Source of the DNA: Ilex aquifolium
Taxonomy: Eukaryota > Streptophyta > Magnoliopsida > Aquifoliales > Aquifoliaceae
NCBI GenBank assembly: GCA_951799425.1
Contig: OX637409.1
Span: forward strand, 15,479,460-15,543,459
Length of the DNA stretch: 64,000 nucleotides
Reading direction: 5' to 3'
Position 1 is the first letter of the stretch. Each line of letters begins with the position of its first letter. The position numbers and the translations under genes were made by a program. The notes below the pieces were generated by a model, which did no database searches, was not told the DNA's origin, and worked only from the letters and a program-made list of their open reading frames with translations. This document shows, piece by piece, positions 12,928 through 24,061 of this stretch.

Positions 12928-15396
12928 TGTGAAACCCCGATTCCCTGAAGTAATATCCAGAGTGCTAATAACCTTCACAATCTCTAAATGATACAGTATC
13001 CAAATATGAATAAACTCTGATACCAATTTCATATATATTAATTACATGTACATCCAGGGTATTATAACTTACACGTTTCAGATATAAAACTCTTTCAACT
13101 CAATCCGTATAACATAACACATTTTCAAATCTTCACTAAAGAAAACATCGATAGATCGAACATACGCGGGCTTCCTCACCACATGTTAATCTGAAAATAG
13201 GGGAAATAATGTAAGGTGAGCATCAACAGCTAAGTAGAGTAACTCAATTTCCAAGCAAACGAGTTTGAAAATAGTATAGTTTAGTATGATTGGGTAAAAA
13301 TCCAAACAAGCATTTGATACATATATGTCAGCAAAAATATCATTTCATGTGAAACTATAACAGTTAAATAAAACTATAAAAGAGAGAGTTCAAAAATTTA
13401 AGTAGAGTGTTACACTGGTGGACAATTCATGCTAATAGATCGCTAAAGGTCCATACGAACATACGATCCAACCTTTTGGACGACATGCACCCCGAGGAAG
13501 ATACGCTCCCTAATCAACGTTCAGTACCCAAGTCCGAAGACCAACAGGACCACCCAGACATTTACAAACTCAATAAGTACCCTCTACGGCCTCAAACTGG
13601 AATGTAAACCCTTTTTCCACTCGACCCGTGTGCAATTATATTTCCATAAAAAGGATCCCAGAGTTTCATTCAATACGAGCAATTTAAGCAATACTATCAT
13701 TTTCAAAACATTAGTGCAAACCGCACTCATAAACTCTATTCCGAGTCCGGATCCAAGTCAATATTCAAAACACCCAACCATATATTTCAAAACATGCTAA
13801 ATCATCATAAATAATATATGGAATAATTTAGAAACAAGTTTGGAAAGCATCGCCTGTTCCGGAATTGAGAAACCCTACCCGCTTGGTATTTTGATCTGAA
13901 AGAACCAAAAATTAAACAATGTTATTTTTCGATGAAATTTAATACACATACTCAATTAACCTACTTAAAAATGAGTATAAAATTTATTTTCCCTAAATTA
14001 CTTAAAACTAGGTCAAATTGACCCTAGAGGTCAAAACAGTCATTTTACTCCTCATTTTGATCCGGCTGTCGGATCGACTTGAAATTTTACCAGGACCTCC
14101 GTATGGACATTACGGAACTTTTGGCACCAACCAGAGGTCGATCAGTTATCTGAAGAGGCGAAAATTGCCGTCGGAGTCCACTGGTATCCCCCACCCTACT
14201 TCATCTTCAACCTTTGTTTGTTTGACTTTTGCCCTAAGTGCAGAAATTTCTGTTCAACCACCCCACTTTGACCCCTGGTTCTCCCACTACATTACATCTT
14301 CTCCTTTGATTTCAACATCCACATACTTCTTGGATAACCTAGTTCCAATCACCCTTAGACTCAACCTTCGAATTGAATTCTAACATCATCAAATTATTGG
14401 TTAAATTTGGCCAAAAACCATTTTTTTAACACAAGGGCAGACCTGCAACTGCCCGTTTCGCCCCCAAAACAACCTCTAGATCCAATTCCGAGACCGGAAA
14501 TGGATTCTTTGACCCCAAATTGGCTAGACCCAAGCCCCTTTTCGAAGCTTAAACAAGTTTTTATCAAAATCACATTTTCACTTCTTCAAACCCTCACACC
14601 ACCATTACACCACCGCACACTACAGCAAACCACCACACCACCACTAAACAATTCCTCAAGACCCCCCAAACTCAGCCATAACAAACAATTAATCCAAATC
14701 ATGCTCAAATCTCAAACTCGTTTCAAAATCCAAAAACCCATTAAACTTTAAAACACAAAATCATGCATTAATACCAAACCAAATCAAATTCTAAATACAT
14801 ATATGAGTTCCTAACATCTATATTAGGCTGTGAATATACCTCTTAGTGCTCGAAGTAGTCTCTGCAAGAAATCCAAAATTTCAAAGTCTATACTTTCTTT
14901 CTCTAACTTCTCTTTCTCCTCTCTCTCTCTTCCCACCAAATCCTTCTCCATTTTATTCCCCCCCCCCCCCCCCCCCCCAAGCAGCTCACTCAGCTTTCCC
15001 CAAGCAGCTAGGTGTCCTTCATGCAACCTAGCAAGCCTCCATTAGCCACCTTGCATGTGTAGATGAGTCTTGAAGCTTCAATGGCATTTTGGTAAATTCT
15101 CAATTTTGTCTAATTTCGAAAAATAAATTAAAAATAATATTTTTTTTTCAAAATTACATATATATTAAATCAAGCACTATAAAATTATCGGTTAAAGTTT
15201 TGGACATTGAAATGATCTCCAGTTTGATCCGCTAATGCAACTCCCGCATTCCTAATTCACCGATACGCACTAATTTTACTTCGTTCCTTTGTGCTTCCCG
15301 ACTCATTTCTTTTCATCAACCACATTCATACATCTAGCAGACCTCCTAACCGCACACACCCAACGATTTCTAATTACCGAAACTAGGGTTATTACA
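12928..15396 (-). repeat. Full inverted LTR, 2469 bp
   Basis: Runs from TGTGAAACCCC to GGTTATTACA, the exact reverse of the forward LTR limits. It includes a C homopolymer of about 20 bases at 14958-14978 (a G run of eight in the 8052 copy). The proline- and serine-rich ORFs at 14830-15045 are by-products of this tract. Confidence 0.8.
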
Positions 15397-15959
15397 TTAC
15401 TCCTCTTTTGTGGCATATTTAAGCATTCTTTTTTGTATTAAGTCTTACACTCGATTTCTAAAGGTAATTCAATTTTTGGTTGAGCACCTAAATGAGTTAT
15501 GTCATTTGCAATATTCTTTTCCTTTCCTTTCTTTTTCTGGTGGAATACTATGCCCTGGAAACATGACTATGAACTTCTGGCTAATCATCTGATTAAAGAG
15601 AGCATCAGTCATCGACAGGTCAAATAAATATTGTCTAGAGGTTTGAGGTGCATCCTTTTTAAAGTGATGAATAGATGCATATCGACAGGATCTTCCATCT
15701 TTTTCAGGGTATCACACATGATTGGTGACTTCCCTATGATTTGTGTCACGTCTATTTCTACCTCCCCATCAAAGTCTCAGAAATAAGTTCCAAATGAATA
15801 ATTTTTCCTCTGTTGCTCTTCTCTAAGCAACATTTCATATCTATTAGTCCTAACTAAGAGTTCAAACATGTCTCTGAACTCCATTCCCTCGAATTTCTTC
15901 CTTAAAAGTCTAAGCCATTTTGGGCCAACTATACCAATTCCACTTCAGGCAACTAAACA

Positions 15960-16310
15960 TAACACTTGTTTCTAGCCTTTTTGAACCTATCAATCTATTT
16001 TTTGCAGATTCATTTGATTTGTGTCTCAATCTGGACAGATCTCCCATTGAGACCTTTGGTTCGTTCCTAAAGAACTGAGCATGTAACTGTTCTTCTATCT
16101 CTTACCATGTTTGAATTGAATTAGCAAACAAGTTAATGAACCAAGTAAAAGCAGTTCTTGTTAGTGATTGTGGGAACAATTTCATTTTCAAATTTCCATT
16201 GTGTCCAACTTCTCTACATTGGAAAGTAAGTTTTCCTACATGTTCTATCGTGGACTGATTTTATTCACTAGAGAAGAGATGAAATTCTAGGATTTTATAT
16301 TCCCTTGGGA
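15960..16310 (-). pseudogene. Ty3 gag core (Retrotrans_gag-like)
   Basis: The minus-strand reading gives LKMKLFPQSLTRTAFTWFIN, then EEQLHAQFFRNEPKVSMGDL and SRLRHKSNESAENRL. This is the conserved 'L.LFP.SLTG.A..WY..L......W..m...F...F' pattern of the plant Ty3 gag core (Retrotrans_gag family). The surrounding 15400-16387 is more decayed gag or linker. Fossil. Confidence 0.7.
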
Positions 16311-16387
16311 ACTCCTCATAATCAACCTATGGTGGGTATAGTTTACAAAACACATGTCTCTCTATTTTTCTCAGGCCAGGACCATAA

Positions 16388-16818
16388 GGGCATGTTTGGT
16401 ATGTTTTTTGGGAGGGGTTTGGATTGGCTTGTCCAAACTTTTCCAAATCTAAATATGGGATTCAAAGATGGGATTTAACATTTAATGCTATCCATACCCA
16501 TGTTTGGTATGCGCAGAGATATATGACTATTAGGAAAATATATTTGTATATAAATGACTATTATGCCCCTTAACTAATTTAATCCAAACATGGGTATGGA
16601 TATATGAGGGGTATAAATGTCATTTAAATGTGAAACCCCCAAACCCACATATGAAACCCACACCCCATGGGTTTCATGAAACCCATGAACTTGGGTTTCA
16701 TGACCGGGTCGGATTTCAAACCCTAGACTACATGCGTAGTTACCAAACATGGGTTTAAGGGGGTTTAGTCCCCAACCCATGTTCCAAAACCCCCCCAAAC
16801 CCACATACTAAACAGCCC
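16388..16818. mobile_element. PIF/Harbinger-like MITE, 431 bp
   Basis: Ends are GGGCATGTTTGGTATG on the left and CATACTAAACAGCCC on the right, an imperfect inverted repeat of about 16 bp. The left flank is TAA and the right flank TTA, so the 3-bp duplication is not clean. The interior has short CATGGGTTT/AAACCCATG inverted motifs that generate a spurious glycine-rich ORF. It sits inside the gag region of the relic. Confidence 0.6.
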
Positions 16819-17028
16819 TTAAAGGTCTTGAACCATTTCCACTAGTTGGTTCCTATTGAACACCATATTCTGGTGGTCATGGATGTGTTCACTTGGATCA
16901 AAGGGTTGCCCCCCTGTCCTTGGGTTGAACTCATCTATGGGTTTGAGTAGAGGCATGGTATGCCTCTCACAACCCCTCCTAGGAAATTCAGGGACCACTC
17001 TTGGTCCATCACTCCCCCTAGGATTCCT

Positions 17029-17463
17029 TCATAGGAAGACTTCCACAAATTTTCTATCGAACATCACGTTAATGTGATTTTGGCGTGGAAGACCTGGTCT
17101 TTCGTTAGTAACCATTGGTGATGGTCTTTGATTTTCTATAGGGAATACCACATGACCAGTATTTCGTTCATCCACTACTTGGTTCATGATTGCAATGTTT
17201 AATTTCTGATTAAATGGTCCGAACGCTGGTGTTTGGACATTCATTAATCCATGTATGACATTAACTAATTCTTGTCTAATGCCAAAATTGGGATTGTGCG
17301 ATACTTGTTTCAAGTTCTGTACAAACTCCTGTATTTGCACACTATCCTGGCCATTGGACTGGTCATTCACTGGATTTGCAGATTCCACTGGATGGGTACT
17401 TGAACTTGCTCCATGATTGACATTAACTGGAATCATTTCCAAAGTTTCATTAGTTCCAAACAC
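17029..17463 (-). pseudogene. Gag N-terminal region of the Ty3 relic
   Basis: A 144-residue open stretch on the minus strand, rich in N, Q and P (VQIQEFVQNLKQVSHNPNFG). It lies directly downstream of the primer site and 5' LTR and upstream of the gag core, which is why it is called gag. There is no domain of its own. Fossil. Confidence 0.5.
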
Positions 17464-17520
17464 AATCTCGTCTTACTTCCTTGTTACCACCATTTTTCTT
17501 GATCCAAATTCAAAATGTTG

Positions 17521-18089
17521 TTCCACCGGGCGTGCCAAAAGATTATTGCTCCAAAATCTATTGTGATCGACAGAATGCTTCAATCGACAGACCGTTCTCA
17601 AGCGATTGCTTGTGAATGGGTTTAATTGCCTTGTTTTAGCACTTCTTTTGATGAAATTTTAAAGCGATGAACACACAAAAATGAAGAATTAATGAAAGTA
17701 AATTCCTTTATTAATCCAATCTAATGGGATTTAGTTAGAAAGAGAATAAATTAATAGCATTTGATTACAACACTAACTACTTTCCAAAACTAACTTTAAC
17801 ATTACTCCTAAATGTCTTGATCGTGGGTTTTGTAGGAGATTTGAGTTGTCTTTTCACTTCCTTTTTGTCCGTCTTTTATAATCACTCCTTTCGACGGTTT
17901 CTCTATCCATCGACGGTTAATTGGCCTGTAACTCCCCAACAGTTACTCTCTTTTTTCAAATAAGGCCATGGTTGATCATTTCCTGCCTCTTCTTCAGATT
18001 CTGACACGCGACAACTCTTTAATGTCTTCAGGCTTACAAACTAGCCATGCATCGAATGTTCTTATAATTTTATATTTTAAGTCCAAACA
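17521..18089 (-). repeat. 5' LTR of the Ty3 relic with primer-site region
   Basis: The LTR spans 17547-18089, opens TGTTTGGAC on the minus strand and closes in GGAGCA. Next to it, at 17521-17546, the minus strand reads TTTTGGCACGCCCGGTGGAA, in the primer-site position and of the 'TTTGGC.CGCC' type found in Ty3 elements. The outer flank is ACATG; its partner lies outside the window. Confidence 0.6.
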
Positions 18090-18389
18090 ACATGAAAATC
18101 TTTTTAATAATTAGGGTGGTGGTGAGATTCGAACACAGGACCTTCTGCTCTGATGACTGATACCATGTTAAACAACCATCCACTTCAAAAGGTTAAACAG
18201 TGAAAAAAGATGTAACTCAAGTATTTATATTTCAATAGTCTGATCATCGGATAGAATGTGTATGTGGGTGTAACTAATGGACATATTTTTTTTCCTACAT
18301 TAATATTTGTATGAGCACTCAATGTTTTGGTTTCCCCAAAGCCAAAAGTGGCGTGAGAAACAGTATAATGCCAAGAGCTTATGGGAGGT
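18090..18389. other. Intergenic DNA right of the relic
   Basis: AT-rich. It contains the phrase GAGATTCGAACACAGGACC followed by ACCATGTTAAAC, a wording common in plant repeats. No gene, TIR or RNA gene could be fixed. Confidence 0.35.
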
Positions 18390-18510
18390 GTGTGTGGTAT
18401 GTGTGCGCCATTGTGATGGAGAAGCCCCTGGAGTGACTTATGGTGCCTAGCTGAAGCATTGGAGTCTTATGTCCCTGCAACAGCGTGGGGACTAACAGTC
18501 TAGCACCAAT
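18390..18510 (-). pseudogene. UGT exon-1 fragment (5' end of a UGT76-like gene)
   Basis: The stretch at 18395-18480 aligns by eye with the start of exon 1 in the other UGT copies. Minus-strand reading contains [11 protein letters not shown] followed by HSRGFSI-like sequence, matching [10 protein letters not shown] and HSKGFSI of copy 1. Only about 100 bp are recognisable and there is no exon remainder. It lies about 1 kb downstream of copy 1 in the same orientation, so it is the scrap of a fourth tandem copy. The catalytic histidine codon (GGGxxCAC context) appears altered in places; too short to interpret. Confidence 0.6.
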
Positions 18511-18541
18511 TGGCCATGTTTTTTAGTTGCTTGCTTTTCAA

Positions 18542-18961
18542 TTACCCCTCTTTCTCTCTCTCTCTCTCTCTAGGGCTGATAATTGAGCTGAGCTTTACGA
18601 GTTCAAGTCGAACTTGTCGAACTTTTTTTTTTAAACAGTCTAAAAAATTATTCAAGTTTGGCTCATTTAGAACATGAGCCGAGCCCGAGCAGAGTCTAAA
18701 ACGAGTCGAGCTCGAGCCGAGCTCGAGTAGTTCAACTATTTTACATATAAATGAGCTGAACTTTGCTTTGTTTTCTTTGCATAAAACAAATTTGGACATT
18801 TTTAGTTTAGGTAATAGTTTGATAAAGCTAGCTAATGATTTACTTTTTCTGCTCATAGATTTGTTCATGATCAAGATTGATGTAGCTAGTTTCCTATCCA
18901 GATGACTCAAAATTTTGGGTGATAATGGTCTGAGTTGTTTTATTTGGACAATGCACAACAT
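18542..18961 (-). other. Repeat-derived open stretch, GAGCCGAGCTCGAG-rich
   Basis: A 139-codon open frame starting beside a (CT)n run (18550-18571). Its middle is the repetitive CGAGCTCGAGCCGAGCTCGAG string, seen widely in plant repeats. No domain was recognised, and it is not believed to be a gene. The remaining DNA to 19478 is the 3' flank of UGT copy 1. About 50 bp at 18975-19030 match the same position downstream of UGT copy 2. Confidence 0.4.
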
Positions 18962-19478
18962 TCTTCTGAAAATTACTTCATCTCTTTCTGGTCTAAGACC
19001 TGAATTTTTCCCCTGGGCATTTGCCTATTTTTTCACTGCATTAAGACCTACATTCTGGCGATTGATGAATTGATGAAATCAAATGTTGGCCAATTACTAA
19101 AGTGAGAAAAAAATTAAATTAAACTTTCCTACATATGTCTAAACACTCCTACTTTATAATTATCAATACTCTTCTACAGAAGCACCAGAACTAATGCATA
19201 CCCATCTCAGAACTTATCAAAGATTCCCCATTCCTTGTAAAGGAACAAATTCATGTACACAGGCACCCACAAACACATATTGATGCATATATACTGCTCA
19301 GAAACAAAAAAGTGAAAGGTTAGATCCAACTTGCTTTTGTTGACATTGGAAATAGATTACTTTTGCCTAGTAGTAGCATTAGAAGTAGACATGTCTGTAC
19401 ACATGTAAAGTGCTAAATCAATAGACTTCATATGATTACTTGATCCTCTAGCTTCAACTCTTAATTTCCATCTCGATC

Positions 19479-22388
19479 TCATTTTGGCAGTGAGGATGAC
19501 TGTGAGAAGATGAATTCTTCTAAGTCATTCAAGGAATTATAGGAAGAATCACCTTTATGCACACAAAATTTGAATTTTTGCCCCAGCTCATTTGCCCTCT
19601 GCCTCATTTCTTCTCCTTCTTTCTCCACCATAAGTCTTCTTATAGCTCTCTCAATTCCTCCTCTCTCCACTACATTCTCCATTTCAAGGCCTACCCTCCA
19701 TATGTGAGTGAGGAACCTAGAATTCACCTTTTGGTCTGAGAAACCTGGCATGCATGTCATTGGAACCCCTTCACATATACTTTCCAAGGTGGAATTCCAA
19801 CCGCAGTGGCTCCAAAACCCTCCCACTGCTCTGTGCGCCAGCACCTCTTTTTGAGGTTCCCATTTTACTATGTGACCTCTTTCTCCTATTCTTTCTTTAA
19901 AATCTTTGGGAATGAGATCAACACACTGACCTGAGCCATCAACCAAGCCTCCCTGCATGACCCACGAGAATGGTTGATCACTGTTGGCCAGTCCCCAAGC
20001 TGTCTCAGTTAGCTCTTTCTTATCCACCATTGCTAAGCTTCCCATGCTGACATATATAACTGAGTTAGGAGCTTGCTTGTCAAGCCATGCAACGCAACTG
20101 GTGTCCGCCTTTAGTAAGCTATTGGTTGAAGCTGGTGCTATTTTATGCAGAGGGCCTATTGGGAAATTGGAATTTGGTATTGTTGCTGCAGCTGCAATAG
20201 TGATGAATGCTCAAGGAAGTCCACGGTGTTCCATACAACGGCTGCAGAAGATCTTATATTTCTTAAATCTTCTAGGAACTCTAATTCTCCAGTTCCAGTA
20301 AATGGTAGATCCTTGGACCTAAGGGGATGAAACCCAGGCACTAGCTCATTCGATAGAGATTCTGCAATTCCATCATCACTAATTTTGATTGCCATTTTGT
20401 AGTGGGTAAAAATAAAAATACAAATTCTGGAACTAAGAATGAACAGTATCTTCTGTGGGAAAAGAGGTTACAGAGGATAATTACTACTAAGTAGTTCATT
20501 TACAGAGATGATTACTGCTAAGTAGTTCATTTTGCATGTCTATTCATTTAAATGCCCTTGTAGATCATATGCATAGCACGAGTAAGTATTATTGACCTTT
20601 TAAAACAATAATTAATCACATTATCAAAAGCAAATGTCCTTAGCTGTCTTATTGGTGAAAGTATATATATATATGTGATACCAACAGCCAGAAAATATGA
20701 CCATTACAAATGTAGAATACAATGGATAGAGACTTAGGGTGGGCAAACAAGTGGGTGGTCTAATCTAAAGGAGTGTAACCCAAATGTATCTATGTATACA
20801 AAGAACCACCAAGTTACCTCAGGTTTAGAGTTATGAAAGTTCAAGCTGCCCAAAGCTGGATTGGATTTAGGTATAAGTAACATACTTGTCTGTCCAAGTT
20901 CAGAAATTAATAGAATAGAATAAAAAGCTTGGAAGTGTTTTAAGTTCTCAATAATACCAAACGGGAAGTGAAAACACAGACTTCCTGACTTTACAGTTTG
21001 TTGTCTTTCTCAACTCCCAATAGGAGAGGTTGATAGTTTGCTTCAAAGAGATTGGCTTGCAATTCGATGCCTAAAGCTACTATGTTGTTAATAAACTCAT
21101 GCATTGTCAGCATAAAAATTATATCACATCATTCATTATATGGGACATAGATCAAATATGCTAGAAACAATGTTTTTTCTTCAACAAAATTCCAACAAGT
21201 TCTATGAGTAATCAATAATTGGTGCATAATTTGGCAAGTAAACATAGGGTAGGTGATAGTTTGTTAGTGCAATATAGTTTTCACAAAGAAATGGCGCTTG
21301 CTAAATTATATGATTCGCTTATTCAATAATCAAAACTATTAATCTCAATGTTATATCCAATGAACTTAGCAGCAATAAAATGGCAAAACTGAGAGTCCTT
21401 AATGATGGAATTATAGCAACACTTGAATAGCTGAAGAACGATGATTGAGAGCTCATTTTATTTTGGCATAGAATCAAGATCAGCACAAGCACTTAATGAT
21501 GGATAAGGGACGGAATAAATAGCATGATTCTTAGGAACCATCTATTGATAATCTACTCTTTCTTGACTGGCTTAGTCACTAATTTAGGTGTTCCTGCTAT
21601 AGATTGACGTTTTCTTATTCAATTTTTTTTCATTTGGTGTGAGAAGCTTGCTCTAATTCATTTCATACATACAATTATTGCTGTTTTTCAAAAGTTTATT
21701 TCATTATTTGTATGATATTAAGGCAGCAACTTTATCAATCTTCTGTCTTCACTACTTCTTAAAGCAGCAATGATTCCTATAGCTCAAATTAGATTATCCT
21801 GTAATGCTTTATTCATAAGAAAGTTTGCAGCATTTTCTCCCCAGTTTTCTTATCATATTGTAGTTTCTCAATAAAATTATGGTAAAATTGGATTCTTTGT
21901 TATGCAATAAATTATTTGATAATTGACTCCTATTTCTCTCTCAACAAAAACATGTTCAGTCTTTAAAACATTTGAAATATTTCTTTAGAGCATGTACCTG
22001 GAAAGGGAATATAACCTTCTGCTAGAAGCCGAGGGGTGGCATGCCAAGCTACAAAATTTTGTACCCTTAGATCATGTGGCTCCTGTTTTTCCATCATTTG
22101 AACCAAGTATCTCTGAAGTGGCTCTTTGCAGTTGACATTGATATCTGTGATGACCTCTAATAGATTCCAGAACGAGGAATCGCTATCTGATACATTGTCT
22201 GATAGGGGTAGGAAGAAGAATTCAGGATGTTTAGATGAGTCAGGGGCGTTGAATTCGGTGTGAGCAACTATGATGGAGAATCCCTTGGAGTGAAGGATAG
22301 CGCCTAGCTGAAGCATGGGCGTTATGTGGCCCTGGAATGGAGGTGGAACTAGCACCACCCGACATCTTTGTGTTCCTTGATTTTCCAT
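19479..22388 (-). pseudogene. UDP-glycosyltransferase (UGT76-like), copy 1, decayed
   Basis: Family 1 UGTs move a sugar from UDP-sugar onto small molecules in the cytosol. Exon 1 is 22388-21998 (start MENQGTQR; donor GTACAT). Exon 2 is 20361-19479 (acceptor TTGCAG, by homology with copy 3). The intron is about 1.64 kb. The catalytic histidine is present (PFQGHITPML). The PSPG box is recognisable: [10 protein letters not shown]...[10 protein letters not shown]...GFSDQ, with E in the usual A position. Exon 1 is about 29 codons shorter than in copy 3. The missing part is the segment that holds the conserved Asp partner of the catalytic His (IIYDAS in copy 3). Exon 2 changes frame near 20155, between IPIS and IGPLHKI. 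Both faults make an active enzyme unlikely. Confidence 0.85.
20362..21997 (-). other. Intron of UGT copy 1
   Basis: AT-rich, 1.64 kb, with a short (TA)n at about 20663-20675. No nested ORF or transposon ends were found. It is much longer than the 201-bp intron of copy 3, so it has probably gained sequence not identified here. Confidence 0.6.
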
Positions 22389-22464
22389 CTCTCTTGGGTC
22401 CTTCTGCTAAGTTCTGAATTGATTCTCCCTGATCTTTTTGTTTTTTGGGTAAGTTTCTCTGATC

Positions 22465-22474
22465 CTTATAAGGA
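22465..22474 (-). promoter_or_regulatory. Possible TATA element of UGT copy 1
   Basis: CTTATAAGGA lies about 80 bp upstream of the exon-1 ATG on the minus strand, at a distance comparable to the TATA elements of copies 2 and 3. Weak match. Confidence 0.35.
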
Positions 22475-22519
22475 GAATGGTTGCCTGGCTTGAGCCATTT
22501 CCTGGGAAATTTAGATATT

Positions 22520-22790
22520 ACTTAGGGTAAATTACACTCACACGCCCAAACATTTGATTCTATTACACGGACACCCTCTCACATTTCAAAAATTACACTG
22601 AGACCCCAAATGCCGTCAAATAATGGATGTCGTTAACAAAATGTGAAAAAATGACAATAATATCAGCGGTTGACCTAATGGTCATCACAAGCTATTGTTG
22701 GACCATTAGCTCGCGGGTTCGAACCTCATCAACCCCTTCTCTTTAACTGTTTCAAATAGCGACAAAAAAAAAATTTAAATAGAAACTCTG
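22520..22790 (+). mobile_element. tRNA-derived SINE-like unit within MITE-like sequence
   Basis: At 22662-22730 the sequence GGTTGACCTAATGG resembles an A box and GGGTTCGAACC a B box of RNA polymerase III. They are about 45 bp apart, as in plant tRNA-derived SINEs. The unit ends near a run of A at 22765-22775. Just before it, 22520-22660 holds repeats of TTACACTCACACGCCC type, related to the hairpin families further right. A second, poorer head (CTCGGGTGCGAAGCTC) is at 23155-23172. Confidence 0.45.
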
Positions 22791-23825
22791 GTCCACCAAC
22801 TTTCATAAAAAAATATTCCCTCTCAAGTAATCTAATGTATTATTGTATGCATAGAAAAGGAAATTGTAAGAAAGTTTGGCAAGAATTCAATCATATATGA
22901 TTTTCGTGATGGAAAAAAATGTCGAGTAGCATTTTTATAGACGACTTAGTAGATATGCATCAAAACAATTTTTTTTTTTTTGTTCATCTACTTTTTATGT
23001 CAATGTCTTTGTTTGTATTGAACACTTTTTTGTGCGATATATTTTCACACATCGAAAATTTGAATCGATAAAAAAAAAAATATTATCAATGTTGTCCATC
23101 TGATTTTCTATAACTAAGATTTGGCCTTCTCACCCTGCCATTGGACCTAAAAGTCTCGGGTGCGAAGCTCGTCCACCCCCCTCCACATGTATAAATTGTT
23201 CAAAAAAAAATATTCAATCTTTTATTTTTGGTCAATATTTTAAATTATTTTGAATTAACAACAATATTTATCAAATTTCAATGATTATACCAAATTACCT
23301 TGCTAAAATTATGCCTTAACACCAACACCACCACTTCTTCCCTCCGACATTTGCCACCCACAACCACCAACCATTGTTACCTCACCTCAACTCCCACCAC
23401 ACTAGTTTAACCATCCCAACTCCTGAGACCACCACCACCGTCACTCCCACCATCACAAAGCCACCATTGCCAAACCAAAAAAACCGAACTCACCTCCTCC
23501 AAGGCATAGCCAACACATTGCAAAACAGACAACCCACCTCAATTACTCACCACTTCTAGCCATCGACATCGCACTAGAGGGGATAGAGTGTGAGAGATTT
23601 TAATTTTTCCATTGTCAGAAGTGTTCGAGTTTTTCATAGTCTGATTTTTGAGATCTTTTTGTTGATTTGGGTTCTTTAGATTTTTTAGATCTGGATTCTC
23701 CATGGTCCTAAAGAGAGAGAAATTTAGAATTTTTTAGGTCTAAGTTCCAATCACCACTTCCTACCACCAAACCTCCATTACCCACACCCTTTAGGAGATG
23801 TGAACAAGGTGGAGGAGGGTGCAGT
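22791..23825. other. AT-rich then CCACCA-rich low-complexity DNA
   Basis: 22791-23300 is AT-rich with A and T homopolymers. 23315-23560 is rich in CCACCA and CACC with a 61-codon Thr/Pro ORF that is not credible as a gene. 23560-23825 is unassigned. Confidence 0.45.
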
Positions 23826-24030
23826 GGGGTGGGGGTGACGGAGGAGCAGCGACGAATGGGGAGTTGGTGAGGGCTGGTGTTTGGATGCAGTTGGGTGGGG
23901 GTGACGGAGGAACAATGACGGATGGGGAGTTGGTAGAGGCTGGTGTTTGGATGCAGCTGGGTGAGGGTGACGAAAGAGCAACGACGAAGGGGGAGTTGGT
24001 GGGGGCTGGTGTTTGGATGTAGAGGGTTGG
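23826..24030. repeat. 63-bp tandem repeat, about 3 copies
   Basis: Unit GGGTGGGGGTGACGGAGGA...GCTGGTGTTTGGATGCAG recurs with period 63 (23826, 23889, 23952, part of a fourth). Because 63 is a multiple of 3 and stops are absent, it gives repetitive Pro/Ser/Thr ORFs on the minus strand (IQTPAPTNSPF). It abuts the broken end of the Ty3 relic at 24062. Confidence 0.8.
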
Positions 24031-24061
24031 TCTGGTTGGTGGTAGAAGAAGGAAAACAGAG

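Larger units (their letters stand above)
8052..15396. mobile_element. Complex of head-to-head Del/Tekay-type Ty3 LTRs nested in the relic
   Basis: The complex starts TGTAATAACC and ends GGTTATTACA. The flanks are TTCCT and TTACT, a 4-of-5 target duplication. Pieces in order: forward LTR 8052-10472; short internal region 10473-10812; forward LTR part 10813-11074; inverted LTR part 11075-12927; inverted full LTR 12928-15396. The internal piece has the Met-initiator primer motif TGGTATCAGAGCC just after the LTR. It ends with AATTTCTTTTAAGGTGGATAGA, cut here by the next LTR, a signature of Del/Tekay chromoviruses. No gag or pol is present, so it could only have moved in trans. Small ORFs here are LTR shadows. 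Confidence 0.75.
1..18089 (-). mobile_element. Old broken Ty3/gypsy (Tat-like) LTR element with later insertions
   Basis: The outer limits come from matching ends. About 110 bp at 1185-1296 match 17983-18089, and both end in TCCAAACA. A purine-rich tract (minus strand) borders the left copy and a primer-site-like GGCACGCCCGGTGGAAC (minus strand) borders the right copy. Read on the minus strand the parts are: 5' LTR 17547-18089, gag N-part 17029-17463, gag core about 15960-16310, protease-like region 6591-7386, an antisense plant-mobile-domain ORF region 1484-5570, then the 3' LTR-like end running off the window start. No reverse transcriptase or integrase was recognised. Beyond the last 110 bp the two LTRs differ strongly, so this is an old fossil, or two related relics joined. 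It is broken many times and was invaded by a solo-LTR-like block, a Del/Tekay-type LTR complex and a MITE. Confidence 0.6.

Noticed and set aside
9132-14751. Many ORFs of 60-130 codons on both strands
   Set aside because: They recur in inverted form because they lie in repeated LTR sequence. No domains; LTR shadows.
14823-15045. Gly-rich and Pro-rich ORFs
   Set aside because: Produced by the C homopolymer and CT-rich leader-like part of an LTR.
18542-18961. 139-codon ORF as a host gene
   Set aside because: It begins in a (CT)n run and crosses a dispersed GAGCTCGAG repeat. No domain.
22660-22730. Genuine tRNA gene
   Set aside because: The B box is good, but no cloverleaf with paired acceptor stem could be drawn; a SINE-like unit fits better.
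23374-23559. Thr/Pro-rich 61-codon ORF
   Set aside because: Low-complexity CCACCA sequence; no homologous pattern recognised.
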